A DNA stretch of 64,000 bases from assembly GCF_000194135.1 (NCBI RefSeq), contig NC_015318.1, positions 572,501 to 636,500 on the forward strand, given 5' to 3'. Below are positions 53,015 through 62,359 of the stretch, one piece after another. Position 1 is the first letter of the stretch. The number at the start of each line of letters is the position of its first letter. A program made the position numbers and the translations under genes. Source of the DNA: Hippea maritima DSM 10411. Lineage in GTDB: Bacteria; Campylobacterota_A; Desulfurellia; Desulfurellales; Hippeaceae. Below the pieces are notes generated by a model. The model had not been told where the DNA came from. It ran no database searches and saw nothing but the letters and a program-made list of their open reading frames with translations.

Positions 53015-54179
53015 AAAATCCTTTGATGTTGCAATAGTGGGTGCGGGGGCTTGCGGGCTTGCCTGCGCCCTTCATCTTAAAACGACCAGTGTTGTAGTTT
53101 TTGATAAAAAAAGCGGTGCAAGAAAACTATCCATAACAGGTAATAACCGCTGCAATTTGACTAACATCCTGCCATTTGATGAATTTCTGGAATCTTATGG
53201 TAAGAATGGAAAGTTTTTGCGTGATGTATACTCATATTACTTTAGAAATGAACTTTTAGAAGAGCTAAAAGGTTTTGGCGTTGAAGTTAAAATAGAAAAC
53301 AATAAAGTCTATCTTTCAAATATGACATCAAGACAACTTGCTAATATATTACTTAAAGAAACTAAAAAAAAGGCAGCCTTTAAACCATATGAATCGGTGA
53401 ACTTTTTAAGGAAAAATAATGGTTTATTTGAGATTAGAACACAAAAAGGTGTATATTTTTCCAAGGTTGTTGTCTTGGCTTGTGGTGGTATGAGTTATCC
53501 TCATACCGGTTCTGATGGTTCTTGCTATAACTTTGCTCAAGGGTTTAATCATGAAATAGTTCACCCTCGACCCATGGAGGTGGCGTTTTGCTCATCTGGC
53601 TGTGATATATTTAAGGGGTTAAGCTTTCAGTCTAAAAAGATTACCCTGAATGTAAAAGGTAAAAAATATAAAATTAGAGGTGATTTTATATTTACACATT
53701 TCGGCATAAGCGGACCAGCTATTTTTGAGCTTTCTAAGTACGATTTTAATGAGGCTGAACTTGTTATTGATTTTCTTGATACCCAAAGAGAAGATTTTAT
53801 TAATGGTTTACATAACTACAAAGGTAAAGTTAAAAACTTTGCCTGCAATTTTGTTCCTTTGAGATTTGCAACTGTTTTGCCATTTGCCCAAGATAGGGGT
53901 TGTAGGTTGAGCAAAAAACAGCTAAATACAGTAGCTAATTTTTTGTCTAATTTTAAATTGAAAGTTAAAAAATGTGGCTTTGATAAAGCTTTTGTTACAG
54001 CAGGTGGGGTTAGCCTAAAAGGTGTAAGCCCTAAAACACTGGAGTCCAAATTAGCAGAAAGGCTTTTTTTCTGCGGTGAGATTCTAAACATCCAAGGCCC
54101 CATAGGCGGATTTAATCTTCAATTTGCCTTCTCAAGCGGCGTGTTTGTAGCAAAATCTATAAACGATATGTATTTATAA
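53007..54179 (+). CDS. BaiN/HI0933-like NAD(P)/FAD-dependent oxidoreductase
   Basis: 390-residue flavoprotein. FAD-binding dinucleotide motif DVAIVGAGACGLACALHL, GARKLSITGNNRCNLTN (HI0933 signature), VVLACGGMSYPHTGSDG, FTHFGISGPAIFELSKY and the C-terminal AGGVSLKGVSPKTLESKL and FNLQFAFSSGVFVAKSI. Family oxidises bile-acid or other hydrophobic substrates; no substrate is known here. Starts at TTG overlapping mqnD's end. Confidence 0.85.
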   Translation: MSKKSFDVAIVGAGACGLACALHLKTTSVVVFDKKSGARKLSITGNNRCNLTNILPFDEFLESYGKNGKFLRDVYSYYFRNELLEELKGFGVEVKIENNKVYLSNMTSRQLANILLKETKKKAAFKPYESVNFLRKNNGLFEIRTQKGVYFSKVVVLACGGMSYPHTGSDGSCYNFAQGFNHEIVHPRPMEVAFCSSGCDIFKGLSFQSKKITLNVKGKKYKIRGDFIFTHFGISGPAIFELSKYDFNEAELVIDFLDTQREDFINGLHNYKGKVKNFACNFVPLRFATVLPFAQDRGCRLSKKQLNTVANFLSNFKLKVKKCGFDKAFVTAGGVSLKGVSPKTLESKLAERLFFCGEILNIQGPIGGFNLQFAFSSGVFVAKSINDMYL

Positions 54180-54212
54180 TTAAAAATACTTTTTCGGTTT
54201 TTGTTTTTTGTA

Positions 54213-54221
54213 TGATATAAT
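54213..54221 (+). promoter_or_regulatory. Extended -10 promoter of the SIMPL-like protein gene
   Basis: TGATATAAT, an extended -10 (TGn + TATAAT), 27 bases before the ATG. The -35 match is weak. GGAGGTG follows as ribosome-binding site. Confidence 0.45.
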
Positions 54222-54248
54222 TTTAAAAAATGAATTTGGAGGTGTACC

Positions 54249-54938
54249 ATGAAGAGGTTGTTATTTGCTGTGTTATTGTCTTTTATTTTTGTTGTCAATG
54301 GATATGCCTCTGAGAAATACTCAACAATATCTACAAATTTCGAGATAACAAAGATGGTAAAATGTGATAGACTTATTGCTGGTTTTAGGGTTTGTGCGCA
54401 GGCTAATACATTTTCTGAGGCTTTGAATAGACTAAAACCTGTAAATAATGAGTTTTTAAACTTTTTATACAGTTTGCTGCCAAAGTCAGACATAAAGACA
54501 AGGGATGCCTATTCCTCGTCAAATGGTGCAGCTTTAATTGTTATGGTGGATACGAAAAAAATCTTGGTTTTGCCAAAAATTTTAAACTATATATCCACTA
54601 AAAAGTTTCCTTACAAGGTAGGCGTAGAGGTTTTATATATTTCATACGGCATATCTGATGAGACTCAAAATAAGGTAAAAAGCGAAATATTTAAAGATGC
54701 GCTTCAAAGATCAAAATATTTGCTAAATATTATAAATAATGAAATGGGACGTAAATACTATTTAGGTAATCTATATGTAAACTATTCGTTTGGCCCTATA
54801 ATGCTTAGAAATTCTAATTTTGAAAGGCTTATGGCTAAAAGTAATACTGCTGTAGAAAGCACTCCGATAGAAACCTCATCAGGTTCAAAGCTAATAAAGG
54901 TTAATGTTAGATTCCAGGCTGTGGCTCCTATAAAATGA
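54249..54938 (+). CDS. Secreted SIMPL-domain-like (DUF541) protein
   Basis: 229 residues with a signal peptide (LLFAVLLSFIFVVNGYAS). The later part, YISYGISDETQNKVKSEIF and DALQRSKYLLNIINNEMG, resembles the second half of the SIMPL domain, and the final VNVRFQAVAPIK its last strand. The N-terminal half is diverged. No function known; likely periplasmic. The stop overlaps the start of hemG by four bases, so they are co-transcribed. Confidence 0.5.
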   Translation: MKRLLFAVLLSFIFVVNGYASEKYSTISTNFEITKMVKCDRLIAGFRVCAQANTFSEALNRLKPVNNEFLNFLYSLLPKSDIKTRDAYSSSNGAALIVMVDTKKILVLPKILNYISTKKFPYKVGVEVLYISYGISDETQNKVKSEIFKDALQRSKYLLNIINNEMGRKYYLGNLYVNYSFGPIMLRNSNFERLMAKSNTAVESTPIETSSGSKLIKVNVRFQAVAPIK

Positions 54939-56260
54939 AAGCCATAGTTGTTGGAGCCGGCATAAGCGGTGCTTCAGCCGCTTTCCTTTTGAAGAAGTTA
55001 AACTACGATGTTCTGGTTATAGAAAAGCTGAGAATCGGCGGCAAGGCCTACAGCGTTGCGCAAAATGGCTATGTTATAGAGACAGGTCCAAATGGTTTTT
55101 TGGAAAACAAAAAGGAAATTTTGAATCTTGTTTATGAAAGTGGCTTTGAGAAAGAGTTAATCGAGGCAAACAAAGAATCACAAAGAAGATTTATCTACTC
55201 GAAAAATAAACTGTGGGAGCTTAAAAATAATCCTATATCCTTGTTGTTTAACGGCTTTTTCTCTATAGGAGGCATATTATCATTCTTGGAGGAGCCATTT
55301 GTTAGGCCGTTGCTTGAGGATGAAACCGTTGAGGATTTTGTTTTGAGAAGATTTTCAAAAGAGATGCTGAATAAGCTTATAGGACCTATGGTTTGTGGCG
55401 TTTTTGCAGGAGACCCCTCACGCATGAGTATGGAGTCAAACTTTCCGAGGATAAAGGAGGTAGAAAAAGAGCATGGTTCTTTAATTAGAGGTCTCATAGA
55501 TTTAATGATAAAAAGGAAAGCCAGGGCTTCTTCGGCGAAGGGAAGCCTATCTGCGAATCTCTTGTCATTTAAAAACGGCGTTTTGAGTTTTATTGAACAC
55601 CTTTTGAACGGTGTTGATGTTGTTTTCGATGAGATAGGGGAAATAACCAAAAATGAAAAATTTTATCTAAAAGGAAAAACGGCTAACTATTCTGCAGATA
55701 TTATTGTATTTGCTATTCCAAGTTATGCCTTAACGAAAGTTTTCTGGGATGCAGACCGTGAATTTGCAAAAGCTGTTTCATCTGTAGAATATGCGCCTAT
55801 GTCTGTTTTAGCTTTTGGGTTTAATAAGGAAGGGTTGCCCGATATTGTTAATTCTTTTGGTTATCTTTTTAATTTAGAAGAAATAGAGGATATCATAGGT
55901 GTTCTTTTTGATAGTAGTATATTTAAGGGCAGGGCGTATAAGGATAAGATGCTTATTAGGTGTATGGTTGGAGGAGCTTTAAGAAAAAATAGTCCTTTTA
56001 AATCTAATTTATTTGAAATAGGCATAAAAGAACTTCAAAGGAGTGCCTCTATTTTTTTACCGCCTGAGTTTTTTTATAAACTTGTCCATCCTAAGGCTAT
56101 ACCACAATACTCTCTTGGTCATAAAAATGTTTTAAATAGCGTGAAAGACTTCGAGGATAAAAATAAAGGGTTGTTTATAACAGGTAATGCTTTTTGGGGT
56201 ATAAGCTTAAACGACTGCGTTAAGGCCTCTTACGATTTGATTGAAAGGGTAGGGGGTTAA
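54935..56260 (+). CDS. hemG: Protoporphyrinogen oxidase (HemY type)
   Basis: 441-residue FAD enzyme of heme synthesis: oxidises protoporphyrinogen IX. N-terminal dinucleotide loop VVGAGISGASAAFLLKKL, VIETGPNGFLENKKEIL, GPMVCGVFAGDPSRMSMESNFPRI and the C-terminal GLFITGNAFWGISLNDCV. In anaerobes the HemY-type enzyme may use a non-oxygen acceptor, or be a coproporphyrinogen-related oxidase. The gene symbol follows protein-family usage (hemY/hemG). Terminator hairpin covers its stop. Confidence 0.85.
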   Translation: MKAIVVGAGISGASAAFLLKKLNYDVLVIEKLRIGGKAYSVAQNGYVIETGPNGFLENKKEILNLVYESGFEKELIEANKESQRRFIYSKNKLWELKNNPISLLFNGFFSIGGILSFLEEPFVRPLLEDETVEDFVLRRFSKEMLNKLIGPMVCGVFAGDPSRMSMESNFPRIKEVEKEHGSLIRGLIDLMIKRKARASSAKGSLSANLLSFKNGVLSFIEHLLNGVDVVFDEIGEITKNEKFYLKGKTANYSADIIVFAIPSYALTKVFWDADREFAKAVSSVEYAPMSVLAFGFNKEGLPDIVNSFGYLFNLEEIEDIIGVLFDSSIFKGRAYKDKMLIRCMVGGALRKNSPFKSNLFEIGIKELQRSASIFLPPEFFYKLVHPKAIPQYSLGHKNVLNSVKDFEDKNKGLFITGNAFWGISLNDCVKASYDLIERVGG

Positions 56261-56276
56261 AGCCCCCCTGTTTTTT
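56251..56276 (+). terminator. Intrinsic terminator of the mqnD-hemG operon
   Basis: AGGGGG, loop TTAAAG (containing the hemG TAA), CCCCCCT, then GTTTTTT. The minus strand lacks a T-run here, so it acts on the plus-strand operon. Confidence 0.75.
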
Positions 56277-57687
56277 ATACGTCAAAATATAGGTAAAACT
56301 CAGCTGGATGTGGAATGGAGTTTACGTATTTAATTTCATTTTCGCGTTTGTAATCTATCCAAGTTTTTATTAAATCCTCTGTGAATACATCGCCTCTTAG
56401 TAAGAATTCATAATCCTTTTCAAGCTCGTTTAATGCTTCCTCAAGGCTTGCAGGCATTTTATTCACCCTTGCAAGCTCCTCGGGTGGTAAATCATAAATG
56501 TTTTTATCTAATGGCTCACCTGGGTCTATCTTGTTTATAATTCCATCCAATCCTGCCATAAGCATAGCTGTAAATGCTAAGTATGGGTTGGCTGTTGGAT
56601 CAGGGAACCTTACCTCTATTCTTTTTGCCTTTGGTGATGGTGAATACATTGGTATTCTTATTGCTGCAGATCTGTTTCTTGATGAGTATGCAAGGTTAAT
56701 TGGGGCTTCAAAGCCTGGTATTAGTCTTTTGTATGATATCGTTGTTGGGTTTGTGAATGCTGCCAAAGCTTTACCATGTTTAAGTATTCCACCTATATAA
56801 TAAAGACCTATCTCGCTCAATCCAGCATAGCCGTTGCCTGCAAATAGTGGTTTTCCATCTTTCCATAAACTCTGGTGTGTGTGCATACCCGTTCCGTTGT
56901 CTCCAGCTAAAGGTTTTGGCATGAATGTTATAGTTTTTCCATACATAGATGCTACGTTTTTTGCTAAGTATTTGTATTTCATTACGTTGTCTGCTTGCTG
57001 TAGAAGCGGTGCATACTTTATGTCTATCTCTGCTTGGCCTGCCGTTGCAACCTCGTGGTGGTGCGCCTCAACTTCTATACCGGCTTTTTCAAGCTCGAGT
57101 ACTATTTCGCTCCTTAGATCCTGTAATGTATCCGCTGGTGGAACAGGGAAATATCCTTCTTTGTGTCTTATTTTGTAACCTAGATTTGGGTCTTCATCTT
57201 TACCTGAATTCCATATACCCTCGATAGAATCAACTGAATAGTATGATGTATTTGATTTAACATCAAATCTTACATCGTCAAAAATAAAAAACTCAAGCTC
57301 AGGTCCAAAGAAAGCTATATCAGCTATTCCTGTGGATTTTAGATACTCCTCAGCTTTCTTTGCAATAGCCCTTGGATGCCTTTGGTATGGCTCTTTGGTT
57401 ATTGGGTCTACTATATCGCAAATGATATTGAGTGTGTTTACCTCCGTAAATGGGTCGACAAAAGCCGTTGCAGCATCGGGAATTACTAGCATGTCACTTT
57501 CGTTTATGCTTTTCCATCCTCTTATTGATGAGCCATCAAAACCTAAACCCTCTTCAAAGACCTCTTCAGTTATTACATGTGCCGGTACTGTAAAGTGCTG
57601 CCAGGTGCCTAATAGGTCGACAAACCTCACATCTACCAGTTTAATGTCTTCTTCCTGAATCTTTTTTACCAACTCCTCTGGAGTCAT
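56275..57687 (-). CDS. glnA: Glutamine synthetase, type I
   Basis: 470-residue dodecameric GS. Start at MTPEELV (57687), behind GGAGGTGAAAGG; an upstream in-frame start would lie in the leader. Substrate loops: [48 protein letters not shown]. The Tyr in [10 protein letters not shown] is the adenylylation site of GSI-beta, so covalent control by GlnE is possible. Preceded by a sigma-54 promoter and a divergent sigma-54 activator. Confidence 0.97.
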   Translation of the reverse strand: MTPEELVKKIQEEDIKLVDVRFVDLLGTWQHFTVPAHVITEEVFEEGLGFDGSSIRGWKSINESDMLVIPDAATAFVDPFTEVNTLNIICDIVDPITKEPYQRHPRAIAKKAEEYLKSTGIADIAFFGPELEFFIFDDVRFDVKSNTSYYSVDSIEGIWNSGKDEDPNLGYKIRHKEGYFPVPPADTLQDLRSEIVLELEKAGIEVEAHHHEVATAGQAEIDIKYAPLLQQADNVMKYKYLAKNVASMYGKTITFMPKPLAGDNGTGMHTHQSLWKDGKPLFAGNGYAGLSEIGLYYIGGILKHGKALAAFTNPTTISYKRLIPGFEAPINLAYSSRNRSAAIRIPMYSPSPKAKRIEVRFPDPTANPYLAFTAMLMAGLDGIINKIDPGEPLDKNIYDLPPEELARVNKMPASLEEALNELEKDYEFLLRGDVFTEDLIKTWIDYKRENEIKYVNSIPHPAEFYLYFDV

Positions 57688-57722
57688 CCTTTCACCTCCA
57701 TTCCAAATTTGATTTATTTTAA

Positions 57723-57737
57723 GCAACTATTGTTCCG
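57723..57737 (-). promoter_or_regulatory. Sigma-54 (RpoN) promoter of glnA
   Basis: Minus-strand CGGAACAATAGTTGCT matches the -24/-12 consensus TGGCAC-N5-TTGC, with GG and GC ten bases apart. Transcription would begin about 57711, 24 bases before the ATG. Confidence 0.65.
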
Positions 57738-57743
57738 TTACTG

Positions 57744-57826
57744 TTGCAATAGCAGATTTACGAAAATTCAAGATAGATATGTATTTTTTGATTGCAATTT
57801 TGTTTACAAAAATGTAGAATTGCAAA
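57744..57826. repeat. Three TTGCAA sites between glnA and the sigma-54 activator
   Basis: TTGCAAT at 57744-57750 and 57792-57798 and TTGCAAA at 57820-57826; the middle copy is the palindrome ATTGCAAT. The first also lies within an inverted repeat CTATTG-N14-CAATAG that spans the glnA -24 region. Candidate activator or enhancer sites; the third is beside the activator's own start codon. Confidence 0.45.
57792..57820 (+). promoter_or_regulatory. Promoter of the NifA-like activator gene, probably leaderless
   Basis: TTGCAA, 17 bases, TAGAAT. The -10 box ends seven bases before the ATG at 57828. No ribosome-binding site. The -35 box coincides with a TTGCAA repeat. Confidence 0.5.
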
Positions 57827-57827
57827 C

Positions 57828-59372
57828 ATGATGGCGCGTATAAGTATCAAAGAAGGCTACCTATCAATTATACACGAGGTTAGTAAAATTTTAAGTAAAA
57901 AAAATTCATTAAATGAGGCGTTAAAAGAGATATTGAAGATATTATATTCCTATTGGGATGCCCCAATCTCTTTTGTTGCCCTCTATGATGAACAAAGCGC
58001 AAACTTAAGAATAACCGAAAGTTTTGGTATGACCAAGAAAGAGGTGTCAAGGGGTATATTTAAAAAGGGAGAAGGTATTATAGGAAGTATATTCAAAAAC
58101 GAGATACCTGCTGTTATATACGACATAAAAACCAATCCTAAATACCTTAATAAAACAAAGATAGCAAAGAGGGTAGATAGAGAGCTTGTGTTTTTGGGTG
58201 TCCCTATAAAGGTAGGCGGAGAAAAGTTTGGAGTTCTCTGTGTGTATAAGGAAAAGGATAGGGAGTTTTCCCATGATGATGCTGTTAAGATGCTCTCAAC
58301 TTTAGCTACTTTAATAGGCTTGACAAAGAAGATGTATGAGAGAATGGAGGAGGAGCGTAAGTATTGGGAAGAAGAAAAGGAGTTGCTTCTAAGTAATCTA
58401 AGCAAGGACTCCATAGCTCTAAATGACATAATAGGCGTTTCTGATGCTATTTCAAATCTCAAAAAGATGATACTAAAAGTAGCTGCTACAGATTCTACTG
58501 TATTGATTACAGGAGAATCTGGAACAGGTAAGAGTCTAATAGCTAAAACTATCCATAAATTGTCTTTAAGGAAAAACAAGCCGTTTGCTACAATAAACTG
58601 CGCAGCTATCCCAGAAAATCTTTTAGAAAGTGAATTATTTGGATATGAAAAAGGTGCATTTAGCGGTGCTATTTCAAGAAAAAAGGGTAAGTTTGAACTT
58701 ACAGATGGGGGAACACTTTTTTTGGATGAAATAGGCGACATGCCTTTGAGTTTGCAGGCGAAATTGTTAAATGTTTTACAGGATAAAGAGATTTCAAGAT
58801 TGGGAAGTGAACAGACAATATCTATAGATGTTAGAATTATTGCTGCCACAAACAAGGATATAAAAAAACTTGTTAGCTTAGGGCATTTTAGGGAAGACCT
58901 TTTTTATAGGATAAACGTTATACCACTCCATATTCCATCTTTGAGAGAAAGAAAAGAAGATATACCTATTTTAGTTGATTATTTTTTACGAAAATTTGGT
59001 GAGCGTTACAAAAAAAGGCTTTCGGTAGATAATCCTACAATGAAGATTTTAATCAACTATAGATGGCCTGGAAATATAAGAGAACTTGAAAACACCATAG
59101 AAAGATTGATTGTAATGAATGATAAAAGAATAACCCCTGAGGATTTACCGGATTATTTGAAAGAGGATATTGAGTTTGAGAAGGAGATAACAGATAAAGT
59201 CGGTTTTTCGGATATGCCATCAACAATAGAGTCTATAGAAAAGCAGCAGATTCAAGATGCCTTAAAAAAAACCGGCTATGTTAAATCAAAAGCCGCAAGA
59301 CTGTTAGGATATACAATAAGACAGCTTGATTACAGAATAAAAAAATATGACATAAAGATTCAAAAACTGTAG
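57828..59372 (+). CDS. NifA-like sigma-54-dependent transcriptional activator
   Basis: About 514 residues: an N-terminal GAF domain (about 10-170), a sigma-54 AAA+ domain with Walker [39 protein letters not shown] and RLRRE-like arginine finger, and a C-terminal Fis/NifA HTH ([19 protein letters not shown]). The sigma-54-contact loop reads GAFSGA where most members have GAFTGA. Its position opposite a sigma-54 glnA promoter suggests nitrogen control. Start at ATG 57828 or 57831. The end overlaps flhX by 13 bases. Confidence 0.85.
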   Translation: MMARISIKEGYLSIIHEVSKILSKKNSLNEALKEILKILYSYWDAPISFVALYDEQSANLRITESFGMTKKEVSRGIFKKGEGIIGSIFKNEIPAVIYDIKTNPKYLNKTKIAKRVDRELVFLGVPIKVGGEKFGVLCVYKEKDREFSHDDAVKMLSTLATLIGLTKKMYERMEEERKYWEEEKELLLSNLSKDSIALNDIIGVSDAISNLKKMILKVAATDSTVLITGESGTGKSLIAKTIHKLSLRKNKPFATINCAAIPENLLESELFGYEKGAFSGAISRKKGKFELTDGGTLFLDEIGDMPLSLQAKLLNVLQDKEISRLGSEQTISIDVRIIAATNKDIKKLVSLGHFREDLFYRINVIPLHIPSLRERKEDIPILVDYFLRKFGERYKKRLSVDNPTMKILINYRWPGNIRELENTIERLIVMNDKRITPEDLPDYLKEDIEFEKEITDKVGFSDMPSTIESIEKQQIQDALKKTGYVKSKAARLLGYTIRQLDYRIKKYDIKIQKL

Positions 59373-59611
59373 ATGTAGGCTAAAATTTTAGCTACAGCCT
59401 CGTAAAGTTCCTCTGGTATTTCCTCATTTAATTTAACCTTATAGAGACTTTCAGCTAAAAGGGGGTCTTTTTCTATGTATATACTATGCTTTTTTGCTGT
59501 TTTTTCTATTTTGTCTGCTAAAAAGCCTCTGCCTTTTGCCACAACTTTAGGCGCATTATCCTCTTGATTTTTATACCTTAGGGCTACGGCTTTTTTGCTG
59601 TCTTTATCCAT
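59360..59611 (-). CDS. FlhB C-terminal-like protein (FlhX)
   Basis: 83 residues resembling the cytoplasmic domain of Flh[73 protein letters not shown]. It lacks the NPTH autocleavage motif and the membrane part, as in FlhX proteins described in several bacteria that can substitute for the FlhB C-terminus. The ATG overlaps the lptD stop (TAATG). Confidence 0.87.
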   Translation of the reverse strand: MDKDSKKAVALRYKNQEDNAPKVVAKGRGFLADKIEKTAKKHSIYIEKDPLLAESLYKVKLNEEIPEELYEAVAKILAYIYSF

Positions 59612-61722
59612 TAATATTGCTTTTTAATTGTAAATAATCCTGTTAGGTTTAGGGTAATCCAGAAGCCTTTATTTAATACTGTTTTGTAGGAGCCGTCCTC
59701 TTGCTCTTCAGACTCCCTGTTGAAGTATAAATCAAGGCCAATCCCCCAGCAATCTTCCTGGTATAAGAAGCCAATTTTTCTTGATGGAAAATAATTATGG
59801 ATGGTGCTTCTTTGTGCAGATGTATAAAGATAAAGGCTTTTTACAGGATAGATATATACTTTTCCTTTAATAGTATCATCTGTTAAATTGTAATTACTAT
59901 CTCTTGCCATAGTATGTCCAAAACTGAATCCAAACCTTTTTATATTTATGTCTACATCCTCGCTTGAATCTGTGAAGACATGTTTTTTGAAAAAATAGTG
60001 TGCTTGGCTGTTTATAGTTAAAAAATTAAATGGTTTTATAATAGTTTGTTCATAAACAGGTGGAAAAGGTGTATGGTAGTTATGGGAAAAATCGTATTTA
60101 ACCTCAAACTTGTTATAGAGCATATTTTTGTAGACAGGTGACTGATTGCTTAAATATTTTGCAGTTAAACTGTTTTCAAATGTGAAGGTGATTTGGTTTG
60201 TTTTGCTATAGGTGCTTACGAAATCGGGAAATTTTGATTGGTCTCGGTCAGGGATGTATTCATATTTCAATGTAGGTTTTATAGAGTGTTTTATGCCCTT
60301 AAAACCTTCTGTATTGTTGTTTAAAAATATGCCGTCTATTGTTGTACTTGTTGATAGTATGTAGTCTGGTATAAACGATCTTCTTGTAAACTTTTCATTA
60401 TCTGGAGCGTTTTCCCAACGGGCATAAAGCTGGTGTATCCCTACTTTTGGCGTAAAATTAAAATAAGATATTTTTGCAGGATATGATAAAAATGCCGTTG
60501 TATCTGATGAAATGCCTCTATTGCCTTTTATTCTAAAGTTATTTGTAGTCGACTCTGAGAAGTCCAGTGTTAGATTTTTGTATAGTTTTTTGTTTATTAT
60601 TCCTATTCTGAGTGAGGGAAGTTTCTGGAGTGTTTCTCTATTATTTTCAGATATCAAGTCTTGATTGTATTCACTATAGAGCGATAAGTAGTAGTTGGAT
60701 TTAGAGATGTAATAGGAGGCTTTTGATGTTGTGTATCTATCTGAAGTCATTTTTATATTGTTTGCATTTATAACCCTTAGGTTGTTTTTATGATTGACCA
60801 GGTTGATATCATATTTAAATATGCCATAGTTTCCAAAATCGGCATATTGATTTGCCTTTATGTTTATCCTTGTTTTTTTATTCTTTTCACTTTCGTATGG
60901 CACCTTCTCTTTAAATATCGTTATGTTCCATTCTCCCTTTGAGTGTTTTGTCCAATAGAATCTATATTGCCCTTTAACTCCATTGCCTTTCCTTGAATAT
61001 GTAAATGGATATAGGGTTATGTCTTGAGATGGTGATAAATTTATAAAAAACGGTTGAATATACTCAAATCCATTGATATTTGATGAGCCTATCTGTGGCA
61101 TCAAAAACCCTGTTTTTCTTCTTTTATCTAGATTTCTATAAAAAAATGGCGAAAAAAATATTGGCATCTTTTTAGCCTTGAAAATGACCGGGTATGCAAA
61201 CAAATAATCCCCTTTTACTACATAGGTTTTATGGGCTTTTATAGACCATTTTGGAGAGCTGTCGTCTTTAAAGTTTATAAAATCTTGGCATTTGCAGGTT
61301 GTTATTATGCCGTCTTTTATAAAATACCTATTTTTCGAATATACTATTATCTTTTTAGCCCTTATATACATGCCTACGCCGTTATTTTTTGAAAATAAAA
61401 CCGCATTTTTTATGTACCCTTTGTAGGTTGAATAATTTAGTGCAGCTTCTTTGCCTTTTATCCAGTTATTCTTCTTATCAGTCAATATAACATTGCCCTT
61501 TGCCGTAGCTATAGATGTTTTTGTATTATAGCTTACCTTATCGGCCTTAAGAGTATAATTTTCATCATATATTAGGCAGCTTCCGTAAGCGTAGTATGTG
61601 TTGAGTTGCTTGTTATAAGAGACATGATTTGCCTTAATATGCACTACGCTGTCGCTTGCAAATGCGGTTATTTGTATAAACAATAACAAGAAAAGAGAAG
61701 TAAGGAAAACTGCTTTTCTCAT
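59611..61722 (-). CDS. lptD: LPS assembly protein LptD
   Basis: About 703 residues. Signal peptide ([22 protein letters not shown]), an N-terminal OstA/LptA-like beta-jellyroll ([39 protein letters not shown]) and a long C-terminal beta-barrel of aromatic strands ([10 protein letters not shown]-like). It inserts LPS into the outer leaflet with LptE. A promoter 7 bases upstream of ATG 61722 supports this start over the ATG at 61758, which lies upstream of the -10 box. Fewer Cys than E. coli LptD: none of the usual disulfide set was seen in the C-terminal half. Confidence 0.9.
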   Translation of the reverse strand: MRKAVFLTSLFLLLFIQITAFASDSVVHIKANHVSYNKQLNTYYAYGSCLIYDENYTLKADKVSYNTKTSIATAKGNVILTDKKNNWIKGKEAALNYSTYKGYIKNAVLFSKNNGVGMYIRAKKIIVYSKNRYFIKDGIITTCKCQDFINFKDDSSPKWSIKAHKTYVVKGDYLFAYPVIFKAKKMPIFFSPFFYRNLDKRRKTGFLMPQIGSSNINGFEYIQPFFINLSPSQDITLYPFTYSRKGNGVKGQYRFYWTKHSKGEWNITIFKEKVPYESEKNKKTRINIKANQYADFGNYGIFKYDINLVNHKNNLRVINANNIKMTSDRYTTSKASYYISKSNYYLSLYSEYNQDLISENNRETLQKLPSLRIGIINKKLYKNLTLDFSESTTNNFRIKGNRGISSDTTAFLSYPAKISYFNFTPKVGIHQLYARWENAPDNEKFTRRSFIPDYILSTSTTIDGIFLNNNTEGFKGIKHSIKPTLKYEYIPDRDQSKFPDFVSTYSKTNQITFTFENSLTAKYLSNQSPVYKNMLYNKFEVKYDFSHNYHTPFPPVYEQTIIKPFNFLTINSQAHYFFKKHVFTDSSEDVDINIKRFGFSFGHTMARDSNYNLTDDTIKGKVYIYPVKSLYLYTSAQRSTIHNYFPSRKIGFLYQEDCWGIGLDLYFNRESEEQEDGSYKTVLNKGFWITLNLTGLFTIKKQY

Positions 61723-61729
61723 GCTTTTG

Positions 61730-61758
61730 AGTATATTAAAAAAATGGATTTTAAGCAA
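61730..61758 (-). promoter_or_regulatory. Promoter of lptD-flhX, probably leaderless
   Basis: TTGCTT (61758-61753), 17 bases, TATACT (61735-61730) on the minus strand, seven bases before the ATG at 61722. Transcription would start at or next to the start codon. Confidence 0.55.
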
Positions 61759-61772
61759 TAGATAAATTTATG

Positions 61773-61801
61773 TTGAAATTATGTTCTTATTTAATTATCA
61801 T
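61773..61801 (+). promoter_or_regulatory. Sigma-70 promoter of the DUF302 gene
   Basis: TTGAAA, 17 bases, TATCAT; an AGGGGGG ribosome-binding site precedes the ATG at 61837. Divergent from the lptD promoter. Confidence 0.55.
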
Positions 61802-61836
61802 TAATTAAAATTTAATTAAGTTTTAGGGGGGTTGCT

Positions 61837-62325
61837 ATGTTTGATTTTAAAAGTTTTCTGGGTGGTACACTGCTTGGCTCAACTTCAGTTGGTTTTACTT
61901 TTCTTAAGCTGTTTCAGACCAAGATGGTTAAAGAGATTGTAAGCCCTAAGAGTTTCGAGGAGACTTGCAGTGCCATAGAAAAGGTTGTGCCTGAATTTGC
62001 AGATGAAGGGTGGGGCTTTCCTTTCGGCAAGTGGGATTTCTATAAGGTGTTTGAAAGTAGAAATATTGAGGTAAAAGACATAAACAAAATTATGGTTTAT
62101 TTTTTATGCAACGCAAAACTTGCTGCCCAAGTTATAAATGTAAATCCAGCTATGATGGGTATTATGCCATGCTCATGGGCGGTAAATGAAAAAACAGATG
62201 GAAAAGTCTATATAGCAAAAATAAATATAGGGTTAATGTCAAAGATGTTTACAGGAACGATAAGAGAGATGATGCTTGAGGTGGAAGAGACAGAAAAGAG
62301 GATGTTTGAGCGGATTTTTGCATAA
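61837..62325 (+). CDS. DUF302 family protein
   Basis: 162 residues. An N-terminal hydrophobic segment (FLGGTLLGSTSVGFTFLKLF) precedes a DUF302-like domain: EIVSPKSFEETCSAIEKVVPEFADEGWG, YFLCNAKLAAQVINVNP and MPCSWAVNEKTDGKVYIAKIN. Family function unknown; possibly membrane-anchored. Strong ribosome-binding site AGGGGGG and a terminator directly after the stop. Confidence 0.8.
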   Translation: MFDFKSFLGGTLLGSTSVGFTFLKLFQTKMVKEIVSPKSFEETCSAIEKVVPEFADEGWGFPFGKWDFYKVFESRNIEVKDINKIMVYFLCNAKLAAQVINVNPAMMGIMPCSWAVNEKTDGKVYIAKINIGLMSKMFTGTIREMMLEVEETEKRMFERIFA

Positions 62326-62327
62326 AA

Positions 62328-62352
62328 AACCCGGGTTTTTAGCCCGGGTTTT
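62328..62352 (+). terminator. Bidirectional terminator between DUF302 and the chemoreceptor
   Basis: AACCCGGG, 7-base loop, CCCGGGTT, then TT; the minus strand has ...GGGTTTTTTATG after the same stem. Two bases after the DUF302 stop and just before the convergent chemoreceptor's stop. Confidence 0.8.
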
Positions 62353-62359
62353 GATCTTT

